Positions 34,801 to 42,760 of a stretch of DNA of 64,000 nt are shown here, piece after piece. The position numbers were made by a program, and so were the translations under genes. Under the pieces are notes generated by a model, which was not told the DNA's origin, made no database searches, and saw only the letters and a program-made list of their open reading frames with translations. How positions within the stretch are numbered: position 1 is the stretch's first letter; every line of letters begins with the position of its first letter. This DNA comes from Streptomyces sp. MNU76 (GTDB lineage: Bacteria; Actinomycetota; Actinomycetes; Streptomycetales; Streptomycetaceae): NCBI RefSeq assembly GCF_020982545.1, contig NZ_JAJKLK010000019.1, positions 186,001 to 250,000 on the forward strand, read 5' to 3'.

Positions 34801-36441
34801 CTAGTCGCGCCAGCTGCCGTATTCCGTGATGTCCTCGGTGTCTTCGAGGGCTGACGGTTCGCAGAGGAAGCCCGGGGTTCGGGTGCCGTCGGCGAGTTCG
34901 ACGGTGCCCAGGGTCATGGGGCGGGGGAGGGTCGTCAGGAGGCGGCCCAGGCCCTCTGCCGGGAGGCGCCAGACCTCGGTCTCGATCGGGGCGCCGCCCT
35001 CGCCGACATGGACCAGGCCCGGCTTCGGCGGGGTCGTGCGCAGGGCGTGGAGGCGGTAGACGGGGGCCGTCGTGGTGGTTCGTTCCAGCCGGGCGCCCAG
35101 GGACAGCAGTTGGGGGTTCAGGGGCTGGCCCGAGAGGTGGGCGCCCACCACCGCCAGGCGGGTGTCCGGCTGGAGTACGGTGGCGACGCTGGCCAGGCGG
35201 CCGTCCGTGAAGGCCGGGCCGACCAGCATCACGCCGAAGGGGAGACCGTTCACCTCACCGGCGGGGACGGCCACCGCCGCGAGGTCGAAGAGGTTGGTGG
35301 AGTTGGTGAAGCGGCCGAGGCGGGCGTTGGCGCCCAGCGGGTCGGCGGCCACCTCGGCGAGGGTGGGGTGGCCCGGTGTCGTCGGCAGCAACAGGGCGTC
35401 CGCGTCGGCCACTTCGGCGAGCGCGCGGGTGCGCAGGGCGGACAGCTGGTCCTGGTCGGCGAACAGCTGGTGGGCCGGGATGTCCCGGGCCCGGGTGATG
35501 ATGCCCGCGACGGTGGGGTCCAGGGAGTCCACGCCGTCCGCGATCGCCTTGTCGACGAAGGCACCGACCGCCGTGTAGCGCTCGGCCACGAAGGCGCCCT
35601 GGTAGAGCATGGCCGCCGCCTCGGTGAACGGGGTGAGGTCGAGGGTGCGTACGTCCGCGCCCGTGGCCCGCAGACGGGTGACGGTCGCCTCGTACGCTTC
35701 CGCCCAGCCCTCGTCGAGTTCGCCCAGCTGAACGTGTGAGGGGACCGCGACGCGCCAAGGGCCCGGAGCGGGGAGGGACGGGAGGACGCGGTCGGGCGGG
35801 GAGGTCATGTGGGCGAGGGCTTGTTCCGCCTCCGGGAGAGTGCGGGCGAACACCGTGACGCAGTCGATCGAGGCACAGGCCGGGACCACGCCCGCGGTGG
35901 GGACCAGGCCCCGGGTGGGCTTCAGGCCGACGATGCCGTTGAAGGCGGCCGGCACCCGGCCGGAGCCCGCCGTGTCGGTGCCGAGGGCTAGGTCGACGAG
36001 GCCGAGCGCCACCGCTACGGCCGACCCCGCGCTGGAGCCGCCGCTGACGCGGGACGGGTCGTGGGCGCCCCGGACCGCGCCGTACGGGGAGCGGGTGCCG
36101 ACCAGGCCCGTGGCGAACTGGTCGAGGTTGGTGGTGCCGAGGACGAGGGCGCCGGCCGCGCGGAGGCGGGCGACGGCCGGGGCGTCGGCGTCCGGGGTGT
36201 ACGCGTACGCCGGGCAGCCGGCGGTCGTGGGGAGGCCGTGGACGTCGATGTTGCCCTTCACGGCGAGCAGGCGGCCGGCGAGGGGGAGGTGGGCGCCGGC
36301 GGCCAGGCGGGCGTCGATGGCCTCGGCCTCGGCCTCCCGCGTCGGCGCGGGGGCGTAGGTCGATCCAGATCTCGGGGCGGTCCACGGCTTCGATGCGGGT
36401 GTAGGCCGTGCGGACTCTGGTGAGGGTGGGGGAGGGGGCAT
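34801..36441 (-). CDS. atzF: Allophanate hydrolase with scrambled N-terminus
   Basis: A 546-residue amidase-signature protein. The catalytic Lys is in LLAVKGNID, and the Gly/Ser-rich motif SRVSGGSSAGSAVAVALGLVDLALGTDTAGSGRVPA supplies the cis-Ser and nucleophile. The C-terminal allophanate-hydrolase domain starts near residue 430 (GAHLSGQPLNPQLLSLGA). It hydrolyses allophanate to ammonia and carbon dioxide. The frame is open from ATG 36441 (GGAG upstream), but residues about 8-31 read out of family. The expected N-terminal sequence, L-T-R-V-R-T-A-Y-T-R-I-E-A-V-D-R-P-E-I-W-I, lies in a neighbouring frame between about 36345 and 36430, flanked by two compensating indels. The core is intact and activity is possible. 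Confidence 0.85.
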   Translation of the reverse strand: MPPPPPSPESARPTPASKPWTAPRSGSTYAPAPTREAEAEAIDARLAAGAHLPLAGRLLAVKGNIDVHGLPTTAGCPAYAYTPDADAPAVARLRAAGALVLGTTNLDQFATGLVGTRSPYGAVRGAHDPSRVSGGSSAGSAVAVALGLVDLALGTDTAGSGRVPAAFNGIVGLKPTRGLVPTAGVVPACASIDCVTVFARTLPEAEQALAHMTSPPDRVLPSLPAPGPWRVAVPSHVQLGELDEGWAEAYEATVTRLRATGADVRTLDLTPFTEAAAMLYQGAFVAERYTAVGAFVDKAIADGVDSLDPTVAGIITRARDIPAHQLFADQDQLSALRTRALAEVADADALLLPTTPGHPTLAEVAADPLGANARLGRFTNSTNLFDLAAVAVPAGEVNGLPFGVMLVGPAFTDGRLASVATVLQPDTRLAVVGAHLSGQPLNPQLLSLGARLERTTTTAPVYRLHALRTTPPKPGLVHVGEGGAPIETEVWRLPAEGLGRLLTTLPRPMTLGTVELADGTRTPGFLCEPSALEDTEDITEYGSWRD

Positions 36442-36574
36442 GTTGGCTCCTGGGGGTGGGGTGGGGTGGGGTGCGGTCGTTGGGTGCGGGGGATTCTTTC
36501 GCCCCGCCGCCCCTACCGTCCCGTCCTTCAGGGGCTGTGCCCCTTCGACCCCCCGCCAACCGGGGTGGGGTGTG

Positions 36575-36634
36575 GGGTTGTCGGCGGGTGCGGGTGGGTG
36601 GGGTTCTCGCGCAGTTCCCCGCGCCCCTTATAAG
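36575..36634. repeat. Dispersed Streptomyces repeat, copy 2
   Basis: Same unit and orientation as 34724-34783, ending GCGCCCCTTATAAG. It lies in the gap between the biotin carrier and allophanate hydrolase genes (36442-36664), which holds no gene. Confidence 0.75.
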
Positions 36635-36664
36635 GCGGGTTGGTGGTGTCCGGGGTCAGGATGA

Positions 36665-36874
36665 TCAGGGCGTGCCTGGGGACACCTGGGTGCCCGGGGT
36701 GGTGAGGATGCGGTCGATGACGCCGGTCGTGGGGGAGGGGACTCGGGACTCCATCTTCATGGCCTCCAGGGTCAGGAGGGGCTGGCCGGTGGTCACCCGG
36801 TCGCCCGGTCGGACGGTCACCTGCCAGACCGACGCGGTGAACTCGGCCTCGATCAACTGGGCGCCGTCGGGCAC
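36665..36874 (-). CDS. Biotin carrier domain, split from the carboxylase
   Basis: A 69-residue biotinyl-lipoyl domain: QPLLTLEAMKMESRVPSPTTGVI, with the biotinylated Lys in E-A-M-K-M. In the family this is the C-terminal part of urea/guanidine carboxylase. Here an in-frame TAG at 36890-36892 separates it from the carboxylase body (the sequence reads ...AAEPV-stop-PAEVHVPDGAQL). GTG 36874 has GAGG five bases upstream, so reinitiation is plausible and could give a stand-alone carrier. The end is also abrupt: PGTP-stop, where one extra C would continue the frame. Confidence 0.7.
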   Translation of the reverse strand: MPDGAQLIEAEFTASVWQVTVRPGDRVTTGQPLLTLEAMKMESRVPSPTTGVIDRILTTPGTQVSPGTP

Positions 36875-36889
36875 GTGGACCTCGGCGGG

Positions 36890-39800
36890 CTATACCGGCT
36901 CGGCGGCCCCCGTCTCCGCTCTGTCGAACTCGCCGGCGGCCTCCCAGGCGGCCCTCTCCGCCGCGAACGCCCTTTGCTGCCGACCTCTGAACTCGGCCAC
37001 CGAATCGGCGTGTTCGGACAGGAACGTCTCGTACTCGGCCAGGGAGAAGGTGCCCTGCTCCACGCGCGGGACGAAACGGCCCGAGACGATGTCCGCGCGC
37101 AGCGCCAGCAGTTCGTCGGCGTCCACGGGATACCACTTGATGCGGTCGAAGAAGCGGAGCAGCCAGGGCGAGCCGGGCTCGAAGGCGCCGCGCTGCTGCC
37201 AGGGGGACCACACCTGGGTGGTGCGGCCGACGAACTGGTAGCCGCCGGGCCCTTCCATGCCGTACACGCAGAGGTAGGCGCCGCCGATGCCGACCGAGTT
37301 CTCCGCCGTCCAGGTGCGGGCCGGGTTGTACTTCGTGGTCACCAGGCGGTGACGGGGATCCAGCGGGGTGGCCACAGGTGCGCCCAGGTAGACGTCGCCG
37401 AGGCCCAGGACCAGGTACTCGGCGGCGAAGACGGTGTCGTACACCTCCTCCACCGTGTCCAGGCCGTTGACGCGGCGGATGAACTCGATGTTCCAGGGGC
37501 ACCAGGGCGCGTCGTCGCGGACGCCCGCCATGTAGCGCGCGATGGCCTCGCGGGTCGCGGGGTCGTCCCAGGAGAGGGGGAGGTGGATCGTGCGGGAGGG
37601 GACGATCAGTTCGTCGGTGGGGGGCAGCGCTGTCACGATCCGCCGGACCGCGTCGAGGAGTGCGGACTGGGTCAGGGTCGCCGGGGCCGTCCGGATCTGC
37701 AGGGAGCGGATGCCGGGGGTGAGGTCGGTCACGCCGTCGAGGCCCGCCTCGGCGACCGCCTCCATCAGGGCGTGGACGCGCATCCTCAGGGCCAGGTCGA
37801 GCCGCATGGGGCCGAACTCGACCAGGAGGTTGTCGTCCCCGCTGCGGCGGTACGTCACGTCGCCGTCGCGGGCCAGGACGCCGCCGTCGACGATCGGGGG
37901 GCGGGGCGAGGCGTCATCGGCGACCGGGAGGAAGCGGACGGTGTCCCCGGGGCGCAGCTGGCCGAGCTTCCAGCGTTCGGTGGAGACGACCGTGGCCGGG
38001 CAGACGAAGCCGCCGAGGGAGGGGCCGTCGGGGCCCAGGAGCACCGGCATGTCCCCGGTGTAGTCGACGGCGCCGACCGAGTACGGGGTGTCGTGGATGT
38101 TGGACGGGTGCTGGCCGGCCTCTCCGCCGTCGGCGCGGGCCCAGCGGGGCTTGGGGCCGATCAGGCGCACGCCGGTGCGGGCGGAGTTGAAGTGGACCTT
38201 CCAGTCGGCCGCGTAGAACTCGTGGATGTCCTTCTCGGTGAAGAACTCCGGTGCCGCGTGCGGGCCTTCGAGGACGGCCACCCGCCAGGAGGTGGGGAAG
38301 GCGGGGCGGGCGTCCGGCGGGACGGGTGCCGCGTGTTCCGTGGCCGCGCCGCCGTGCAGGACGTCGCCCGTGCGCAGGGCCCGGCCGCCGTGGCCGCCGA
38401 AGCGGCCCAGGGTGAACGTGGCCGCGCTGCCCAGGAACGAGGGGACGTCCAGGCCGCCGCCCGCGAAGAGGACGTAGGTGCGCAGGCCGTGGTCGGTCGG
38501 GGCACCGACGGCCAGTACGGATCCGGCGGGCACTGTGACGGGTTCCCACCGGGCGACCGGTGCGCCGTCCACGGTCGCCTGGGCGGGCGCACCCGTCACA
38601 CAGACCGTGGTGGCGTGTGTGAAGCGCAGCGTGGGCCCCTGGAGGGTGCATTCGAGGCCGGGGGCGCCCTCGGGGTTGCCCAGCGCCCGGTTGCCGAGGC
38701 GGAAGGACAGGTCGTCCATGGGGCCGCTGGGCGGGACGCCGACCTGCCAGTGTCCGGTGCGGCCGGGCCAGTCCTGCACGGTGGTGAGCGTGCCGCCGGA
38801 GACGACCTCGATGCGGGGCGTCGGGTCGGAGACGGCGGCGAGGGTCGCCGTGGTGTGGTCGGCCCGTCGGAAACCGGGGTCGGTGAGGGCCGCCCGTAGC
38901 TGGCCCAGGTTCGTCTCGATGCCGTCGATCCGGGTCCTCGCCAGTGCCTCGTCCAGCCGCCGCAGCGCGTGGGCGCGGTCGGAGCCGTACGCGACGAGCT
39001 TCGCCAGCAGCGGGTCGTACGACGTCGTGACCTCGGTGCCCGTCTCCGCCCAGCCGTCGACGCGGACGCCCGGCGGGAACTCGACCCGGGTCAACAGGCC
39101 CGCGCTCGGCCGGTGTTCGCGACAGGGGTCCTCGGCGTGGATCCGGGCCTCGACGGCGTGGCCGCGCGGCTGGCCCGGGGCCCGGACGACGGCCCTGTCG
39201 CCGCGGGCCAGGCGCAGCATCCAGGCGACGAGGTCGACGCCGTAGACCTCCTCGGTGACCGGATGCTCCACCTGCAGGCGGGTGTTGACCTCCAGGAAGT
39301 ACGCCTCCTCGCGGGCGGCGTCGTACACGAACTCGACCGTTCCGGCGGAGCGGTACTCGACGCTCGCGCACAGGTCGCGGGCGGCGGCGGTCAGCCGGGC
39401 GCGCACATGGTCGGGCAGGCCGGGGGCCGGGGCCTCCTCGACGACCTTCTGGTGGCGGCGCTGGAGGGTGCAGTCACGGTCGCCGAAGGTGACGACGAGG
39501 CCGTCGCCGTCGCCGAAGACCTGCACCTCGACATGGCGGGCCCGCTCGAGGAACCGTTCGAGGTAGACCCCCGAGGACGACGCGGCGAAGGAGGCGGCGG
39601 CGACGCGCCGCACCCGCTCCCAGGCGTCGGTGAGTTCGGCGGCGGATCGACATGCCGACATACCGATACCGCCGCCCCCGCCGGTGGCCTTGAGCATCAC
39701 CGGGTAGCCGATCTCCGAGGCGTGGCCGAGGGCCTCGTCGAGCGAGGCGAGCAGGTCCGTGCCGGGCAGGAGGGGCACGCCCGCGGCCTCGGCCGCCGCC

Positions 39801-40162
39801 CGCGCGGTGTGCTTGGCGCCGAACAGCTCCAGTTGGTCGGGGGTCGGTCCGACGAACACGATGTCGGCCTCCGCGCAGCGGCGGGCGAAGTCCGCGTCCT
39901 CGGAGAGGAACCCGTACCCGGGGTGGAGGGCGCCCGCGCCGGTGTCCTTGGCGGCCTTCAGGACCAGGTCCGCGTCGAGGTACGACTCCTTCGCGGGCGC
40001 CGGGCCGAGCCGTACCGCCTCGTCGGCGAGGCGGACGTGGGCGGCGCAGCGGTCGGCGTCGGAGTACACCGCGACCGTGCGTAGGCCCAGTTCGCGGGCG
40101 GTGCGGATGATCCGGACGGCGATCTCGCCCCGGTTGGCGACCAGCAGGGTGTCGAAGGTCAT
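36890..40162 (-). CDS. Urea/guanidine carboxylase (biotin-dependent), lacking its carrier domain in cis
   Basis: A 1090-residue protein. The biotin carboxylase domain (1-450) starts MTFDTLLVANRGEIAVRII. It has the ATP-grasp glycine loop KATGGGGGIGM and the EVNTRLQVEHPVTE catalytic motif. The carboxyltransferase part (about 470-1060) is the KipI/KipA-like fold specific to this family: VQDWPGRTGHWQVGVPPSGPMDDLSFRLGNR and VGIGGAYLCVYGMEGPGGYQFVG. It would carboxylate urea or guanidine. An amber stop truncates it just before the biotin domain. It overlaps the upstream gene by four bases (ATGA). The company of two carboxylase-associated proteins favours guanidine, since those proteins are known as carboxyguanidine deiminase subunits. 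Confidence 0.88.
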   Translation of the reverse strand: MTFDTLLVANRGEIAVRIIRTARELGLRTVAVYSDADRCAAHVRLADEAVRLGPAPAKESYLDADLVLKAAKDTGAGALHPGYGFLSEDADFARRCAEADIVFVGPTPDQLELFGAKHTARAAAEAAGVPLLPGTDLLASLDEALGHASEIGYPVMLKATGGGGGIGMSACRSAAELTDAWERVRRVAAASFAASSSGVYLERFLERARHVEVQVFGDGDGLVVTFGDRDCTLQRRHQKVVEEAPAPGLPDHVRARLTAAARDLCASVEYRSAGTVEFVYDAAREEAYFLEVNTRLQVEHPVTEEVYGVDLVAWMLRLARGDRAVVRAPGQPRGHAVEARIHAEDPCREHRPSAGLLTRVEFPPGVRVDGWAETGTEVTTSYDPLLAKLVAYGSDRAHALRRLDEALARTRIDGIETNLGQLRAALTDPGFRRADHTTATLAAVSDPTPRIEVVSGGTLTTVQDWPGRTGHWQVGVPPSGPMDDLSFRLGNRALGNPEGAPGLECTLQGPTLRFTHATTVCVTGAPAQATVDGAPVARWEPVTVPAGSVLAVGAPTDHGLRTYVLFAGGGLDVPSFLGSAATFTLGRFGGHGGRALRTGDVLHGGAATEHAAPVPPDARPAFPTSWRVAVLEGPHAAPEFFTEKDIHEFYAADWKVHFNSARTGVRLIGPKPRWARADGGEAGQHPSNIHDTPYSVGAVDYTGDMPVLLGPDGPSLGGFVCPATVVSTERWKLGQLRPGDTVRFLPVADDASPRPPIVDGGVLARDGDVTYRRSGDDNLLVEFGPMRLDLALRMRVHALMEAVAEAGLDGVTDLTPGIRSLQIRTAPATLTQSALLDAVRRIVTALPPTDELIVPSRTIHLPLSWDDPATREAIARYMAGVRDDAPWCPWNIEFIRRVNGLDTVEEVYDTVFAAEYLVLGLGDVYLGAPVATPLDPRHRLVTTKYNPARTWTAENSVGIGGAYLCVYGMEGPGGYQFVGRTTQVWSPWQQRGAFEPGSPWLLRFFDRIKWYPVDADELLALRADIVSGRFVPRVEQGTFSLAEYETFLSEHADSVAEFRGRQQRAFAAERAAWEAAGEFDRAETGAAEPV

Positions 40163-40800
40163 GTGCCCGCTCCGGTGGTCGTCGCTTCTCCGGCGTCCGG
40201 CGCCCGGCCGGTGATCGTCACTTCCACGGCCGTCGGGTCGAAGCCGTTGCAGGGGTTGTTCATCTGGGGGCAGTTGGAGATCAGGACGAGCACGTCCCGC
40301 TCGGCGCGCAGGGTGAGGGCGAGGCCGGGGGCGGAGATCCCGTCGACGATGCCGAGGGTGCCGTCCTGCTCGACCGGGACGTTCATGTACCAGTTGATGT
40401 TCGACACCAGATCGCGTTTGCCGAGGCCGTGCCTCGCGCCCTCCGAGAGGAAGTTGTCCACGCAGGCGTGCTGCGACCAGGTGTGGTGCCCGTACCGCAG
40501 GGTGTTCGACTCCTTGGAGCAGGCGCCGCCGACCGTGTCGTGCCGGCCCACGTCGTCGGCGGTCACCGTCATCAGCGGGGTGTGTTCGTTCGACATCAGC
40601 ACGCTGCCGGTGGTGAGGAAGATGCCGCCCTGGGCGTGGATCGTGTCGGGCGCGCTGTAGCGGACGGCCGTGTCGTGGGCGTCGTACAGCAGGAAGTCGA
40701 CGGCCTGGTTGCCGTGCAGATCGGTGAGGGTGAGGGTCTCGCCGGCGCGGATCACCGACGACCAGGCGGCGCGGGCCGGGACCACGGTCCTCGTGCTCAT
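40159..40800 (-). CDS. Carboxylase-associated protein (probable carboxyguanidine deiminase subunit)
   Basis: A 213-residue DUF1989-type protein. It has TLTLTDLHGNQAVDFLLYDAHD, then the metal-site region HDTVGGACSKESNTLRYG, NINWYMNVPVEQDGTLGI and SNCPQMNNPCNGFDPT. The DUF1989 proteins annotated urea amidolyase-associated were shown to form a deiminase that turns carboxyguanidine into allophanate. Start ATG 40800; four-base overlaps with both neighbours (40159-40162 and 40797-40800) show tight translational coupling. Confidence 0.85.
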   Translation of the reverse strand: MSTRTVVPARAAWSSVIRAGETLTLTDLHGNQAVDFLLYDAHDTAVRYSAPDTIHAQGGIFLTTGSVLMSNEHTPLMTVTADDVGRHDTVGGACSKESNTLRYGHHTWSQHACVDNFLSEGARHGLGKRDLVSNINWYMNVPVEQDGTLGIVDGISAPGLALTLRAERDVLVLISNCPQMNNPCNGFDPTAVEVTITGRAPDAGEATTTGAGT

Positions 40801-41621
40801 GCGATCCCCCTCGCGGTGAGGAACTCGGCGGTGTTCAAGAAGGCCCGGCGGCCCTCGGGCGTGGCGTCCCACAGGGGGTCGCCGGGCTCGGTCGGCCGGG
40901 CACGCCAGGCGAGCACTTCCAGGGGGGTGCTGACGTACTCGGGGCGCGGGTCGGCCGGGTGCGGCACATTGGCGATCAGCACGGTCACGTCCTGCTCGGT
41001 GCGCAGGGTCACGGCGGCGCCGGGGCCGGCCGAGCCGGTGAAGTCGAGGGTGCCGTCCTCGCGTACCCGTACCCCCTGGAAGAAGGAGAGCGACGGCGGG
41101 AGGTCCCGGGGTTCCAGACCGTTCTTGGCGGCGGCCAGCTTGAACAGTTCACGCCCGGCGGGGGAGGCGGAGTGCGGGGTGCCGTCCCCGTGCCGCTCGG
41201 TGTTGCGTACGAGGGTGGAGGTGCCGCACAGGGCGTCGTGCCGGCCCGAGGTGTCGGCGACCACCGAGGCCAGGACCCGGCCCTGGTCGGACAGGAGCAG
41301 GACGCCCTCGCCCAGGTAGGCGTTCCATTGGACCTTGACGGTGTCGGCCACGTTCAGCCGCTCCCAGGGGCGGTCGGCGTGGTGCAGCAGCAGATGGGCG
41401 CAGGCGTCGCCGCGCAGATCGGTCAGTCGGAGCTCGGTGCCGCGGGCGAGCACCTGGTGCGTGTAGGTGCCGCCCGCCACCGTCTCGGCCCAGACCAGCC
41501 GTGCGGGCTCGCAGGGAGGGGCGGGCCAGTCGCTCGCGGGCACCACGGGCATGGACTCGGCGGCGGAGCCCTCCTGGGCGCGGGCGTGATCACGTGCTCC
41601 GTACGTCGTCGATGTCGCCAT
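40797..41621 (-). CDS. Carboxylase-associated protein (second probable deiminase subunit)
   Basis: A 274-residue DUF1989 paralogue of the next gene. It contains ELRLTDLRGDACAHLLLHHAD, SGRHDALCGTSTLVRNTERHGDG, SLSFFQGVRVREDGTLDF and LIANVPHPADPRPEY. It is longer at the N-terminus. ATG 41621 follows GGAGGT. It is the first gene of a four-gene operon (this, its paralogue, carboxylase plus carrier, amidase), and its promoter region contains the perfect palindrome at 41647-41668. Confidence 0.85.
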   Translation of the reverse strand: MATSTTYGARDHARAQEGSAAESMPVVPASDWPAPPCEPARLVWAETVAGGTYTHQVLARGTELRLTDLRGDACAHLLLHHADRPWERLNVADTVKVQWNAYLGEGVLLLSDQGRVLASVVADTSGRHDALCGTSTLVRNTERHGDGTPHSASPAGRELFKLAAAKNGLEPRDLPPSLSFFQGVRVREDGTLDFTGSAGPGAAVTLRTEQDVTVLIANVPHPADPRPEYVSTPLEVLAWRARPTEPGDPLWDATPEGRRAFLNTAEFLTARGIA

Positions 41622-41646
41622 CGTGGGACCTCCGGGTGCGGCGTGT

Positions 41647-41668
41647 ATTTCTGTCGTGCGACAGAAAT
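41647..41668. promoter_or_regulatory. Operator palindrome of the carboxylase operon
   Basis: A 22-base perfect palindrome: arms ATTTCTGTCG and CGACAGAAAT with centre TG, followed by TAGGAG. It lies 26 bases before the first operon gene and 145 bases before tetR. Nearly the same site stands at 51977-51998 in front of the APC permease. The TetR protein encoded next to it is the natural binder. Confidence 0.75.
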
Positions 41669-41812
41669 TAGGAGCGGGGCGCGTCCGTGCCATGTCCCTC
41701 GCGTTGCCGGGTGGTTACCGCCCCCTCACGATGATCGTGCCCGGCCGGGGGCCGGGGAACAGGGCGGTCGGCCTGAGTCGGCGTCCGGGTGCCGTGTGCG
41801 AGGATCGAACAC

Positions 41813-42448
41813 ATGGGAAGCGCGGGCGGTGGCGGTGGGCGGCGGGTCGGCAGACCGCGTGCCGAGGGCCGGTCGGAGAGCGGACTGGCGCCCCGGGACG
41901 AACTGCTCGCCGCCGCGGCCGAGTTGTTCACGACGCGGGGGTACGCGGCCACCACCACCCGGGCCGTCGCCGAGCGCGCCGGCATGCGGCAGGCGTCCAT
42001 GTACCACTACGTCTCCGGCAAGGAGGAGCTGCTCGCAGAGCTGCTGGAGTCAACGGTCACGCCGTCGCTGACCTGCGCCCGTGACCTTCTGGCCCGGGAC
42101 GCCGTCCCCGCCGAGGAGCGGCTGTGGGAGCTGTGCCGCGCCGACGTCGCGCTGCTCTGCGGCGGCCCGCGCAACCTCGGCGGCCTCTACCTCCTGCCGG
42201 AGGTCCGCGCCGAACGCTTCGCGGGCTTCCGTGCCGTACGGGCCGAACTCAAGGACGCCTACCGGCAGTTGATCGCCGCGACGGCCGTGGGCGGGACGCT
42301 CGCCAAGAGCGAGCTGGAGCTGCGGACGGACCTCGTCTTCGGGCTGATCGAAGGAGTCATCCTCGTCCACCGCTCGGAGCCCGACCGCCCCGTCTCGTCC
42401 TTCGCGGAGGCGACGGCGGACGCCGCGCTGCGCATCGCCGGAGTCTGA
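41813..42448 (+). CDS. TetR-family regulator of the carboxylase operon
   Basis: A 211-residue regulator. After a Gly/Arg-rich leader, the TetR helix-turn-helix is LLAAAAELFTTRGYAATTTRAVAERAGMRQASMYHYVSGKEELLAELL (about residues 28-78). The ligand-binding helical domain follows. ATG 41813 has GAGGAT about ten bases upstream. It is divergent from the carboxylase operon; the intergenic palindrome would let it control both directions. The inducer is likely guanidine, urea or a pathway intermediate. Confidence 0.88.
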   Translation: MGSAGGGGGRRVGRPRAEGRSESGLAPRDELLAAAAELFTTRGYAATTTRAVAERAGMRQASMYHYVSGKEELLAELLESTVTPSLTCARDLLARDAVPAEERLWELCRADVALLCGGPRNLGGLYLLPEVRAERFAGFRAVRAELKDAYRQLIAATAVGGTLAKSELELRTDLVFGLIEGVILVHRSEPDRPVSSFAEATADAALRIAGV

Positions 42449-42579
42449 CCTTCACCCTGTCAAGAGGCTCTTCTCGCATGCCCGTTCGCCGCTACCCGGT
42501 GTGTGCGAACCGCGACCCGGCGTGTAAATGACCAGAGCGTACTCCTTGCGCGAGGGTGATTTCAGGCGGTTGCTGAATA

Positions 42580-42610
42580 TGACACAGCGATGATCCGGTC
42601 GGACTAAGCT
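42580..42610 (+). promoter_or_regulatory. Candidate promoter of the conservon
   Basis: TGACAC (42580-42585) and TAAGCT (42605-42610) are separated by 19 bases, about 150 bases upstream of cvnA. The gap 42449-42760 holds no gene; it contains an unusual A-run (CCAAAAAATACC near 42653). Confidence 0.35.
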
Positions 42611-42760
42611 CGCCCGCAGCGCACCGAGTTGAGATGTATTCGGGCGCTTGTTCCAAAAAATACCGAAGACGCAGTTTGATTCGCAGACGAACCAGAGCAA
42701 GCTCCAGCAACTCCCCGCAAGTCCCCCGACCTTCAGCCGAACCGTCTTTAGAGGGCATAC

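Noticed and set aside
36875..38899. 674-codon plus-strand frame opposite the carboxylase
   Set aside because: Antisense artefact of GC bias; the carboxylase on the other strand has complete family motifs.
41622..41812. Possible guanidine riboswitch in the carboxylase operon leader
   Set aside because: No ykkC-type conserved elements; the only strong signal is the protein-type palindrome.
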